Origin: Pseudomonadota bacterium
Lineage (GTDB): Bacteria > Pseudomonadota > Alphaproteobacteria > Rhodospirillales > 2-02-FULL-58-16
Reading direction: 5' to 3'
Length of the DNA stretch: 15,705 nucleotides
NCBI GenBank assembly: GCA_022567015.1
Contig: JADFHR010000048.1
Span: 1 to 15,705, forward strand
Shown here: piece by piece, positions 15,394 to 15,705 of the stretch
Layout: every line of letters starts with the position of its first letter
How positions within the stretch are numbered: position 1 is the first letter of the stretch
The notes under the pieces: generated by a model
Told to the model about the DNA's origin: nothing
Database searches by the model: none
What the model saw: the letters and a program-made list of their open reading frames with translations, nothing else
Translations under genes and position numbers: made by a program

Positions 15394-15705
15394 GTGACGG
15401 CCGTCGTCCCGCCATCGCCTCCGACACAGCCGCCGGCGCCGCCGGCGCCGCCGGCGCCCCAGCCAACGGTGGTGGTGCCCGACCCGCCGGTTCCGCTGAC
15501 CCGGCTTTCGCCGGGCGCCCGGCTCGACGGCATAGTCCTCGCCCAGGACGTCAAGGGCCAGGTGCAGATACAGACCTCCCTCGGTACCCTCGCCGTGCAA
15601 ACCAATGTGCCGCTGCCCAGGGACGCCGCCGTCGTGCTGGTGGTCCAGTCCCTGGGCCCCCGGGTGCAGTTGCAGATCGTCTCCATCGACGGCCGGCCGC
15701 CGGCG
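15394..15705 (+). CDS. N-terminal part of a FliK-like protein (runs off the right edge)
   Basis: Three bases after the flhG stop, GTG 15394 opens a frame of 104 codons that stays open to the edge. It begins with a Pro-rich segment (PPSPPTQPPAPPAPPAPQP), then a beta-rich block: LDGIVLAQDVKGQVQIQTSL, GTLAVQTNVPLPRDAAVVLV and VQSLGPRVQLQIVSIDG. From memory, alphaproteobacterial proteins annotated as FliK-like hook-length control proteins begin in a similar way (a G.v.i.T..G.l.v.t...LP..a.v.l pattern). Such genes commonly follow flhG in Rhodospirillales. The C-terminal Flg_hook domain, if any, lies outside the window. The start codon is the first available after flhG. Confidence 0.65.
   Translation, partial: MTAVVPPSPPTQPPAPPAPPAPQPTVVVPDPPVPLTRLSPGARLDGIVLAQDVKGQVQIQTSLGTLAVQTNVPLPRDAAVVLVVQSLGPRVQLQIVSIDGRPPA
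15430..15456 (+). repeat. 9-bp tandem repeat in the FliK-like gene
   Basis: CCGCCGGCG occurs three times in perfect tandem and encodes the PPA repeats of the proline-rich N-terminus. In-frame slippage here would change the linker length without disrupting the gene. Confidence 0.9.

Overview
The window is a flagellar gene cluster from a high-G+C alphaproteobacterium, most likely a Rhodospirillales-type organism. The gene set (fliK-flgD-flgE-sciP, then fliF-[fliG]-fliH-fliN-motA-flbD-flhA-flhF-flhG), together with the Alphaproteobacteria-specific regulators SciP and FlbD, recalls the fliF/flbD region of Caulobacter and Rhodospirillaceae. All confident genes lie on the + strand. The long minus-strand reading frames are shadows produced by GC-rich third codon positions.

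Layout. Positions 1-456 are a leader region. It may hold the start of a divergent minus-strand gene at the left edge. It carries two copies of an ftr-like (FlbD-type) element at 303-336 and a good sigma-54 -24/-12 promoter at 401-416, placed to drive fliK. fliK (hook length), flgD (hook cap) and flgE (hook) follow as one unit, closed by a strong hairpin terminator at 5140-5185. A short intergenic region with a near-consensus CtrA box precedes sciP, the small CtrA inhibitor, which here has a repeated C-terminal extension. A second control region at 5697-5836 has an ftr-like element beside a CtrA-like box, the arrangement known for the Caulobacter fliF promoter. It precedes a tightly packed operon running to the right edge: fliF (MS ring), fliH (export ATPase regulator), fliN (C ring), a PomA-type motA (stator), flbD (sigma-54 activator), flhA (export gate), flhF and flhG (flagellar placement and number), and the start of a second FliK-like gene.

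The most striking point is that fliG, expected between fliF and fliH, is missing. Only its last 23 codons plus stop survive, directly after and in frame with the fliF stop codon. This is either a real deletion of nearly the whole rotor gene or an assembly error. Other unusual points are the roughly 96-residue N-terminal extension of MotA, built from four nearly identical 48-bp repeats and followed by substitutions at residues that matter in PomA; the extended SciP; the acidic, low-complexity tail of FliH; and an unlisted partial FliK-like gene after flhG.

How it works together: CtrA, SciP and FlbD would time expression, with CtrA and FlbD acting at fliF, and sigma-54 plus FlbD acting at the hook genes. 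The remaining genes encode the basal body, export gate, stator and placement machinery. No CRISPR array, tRNA, rRNA or insertion sequence was seen.
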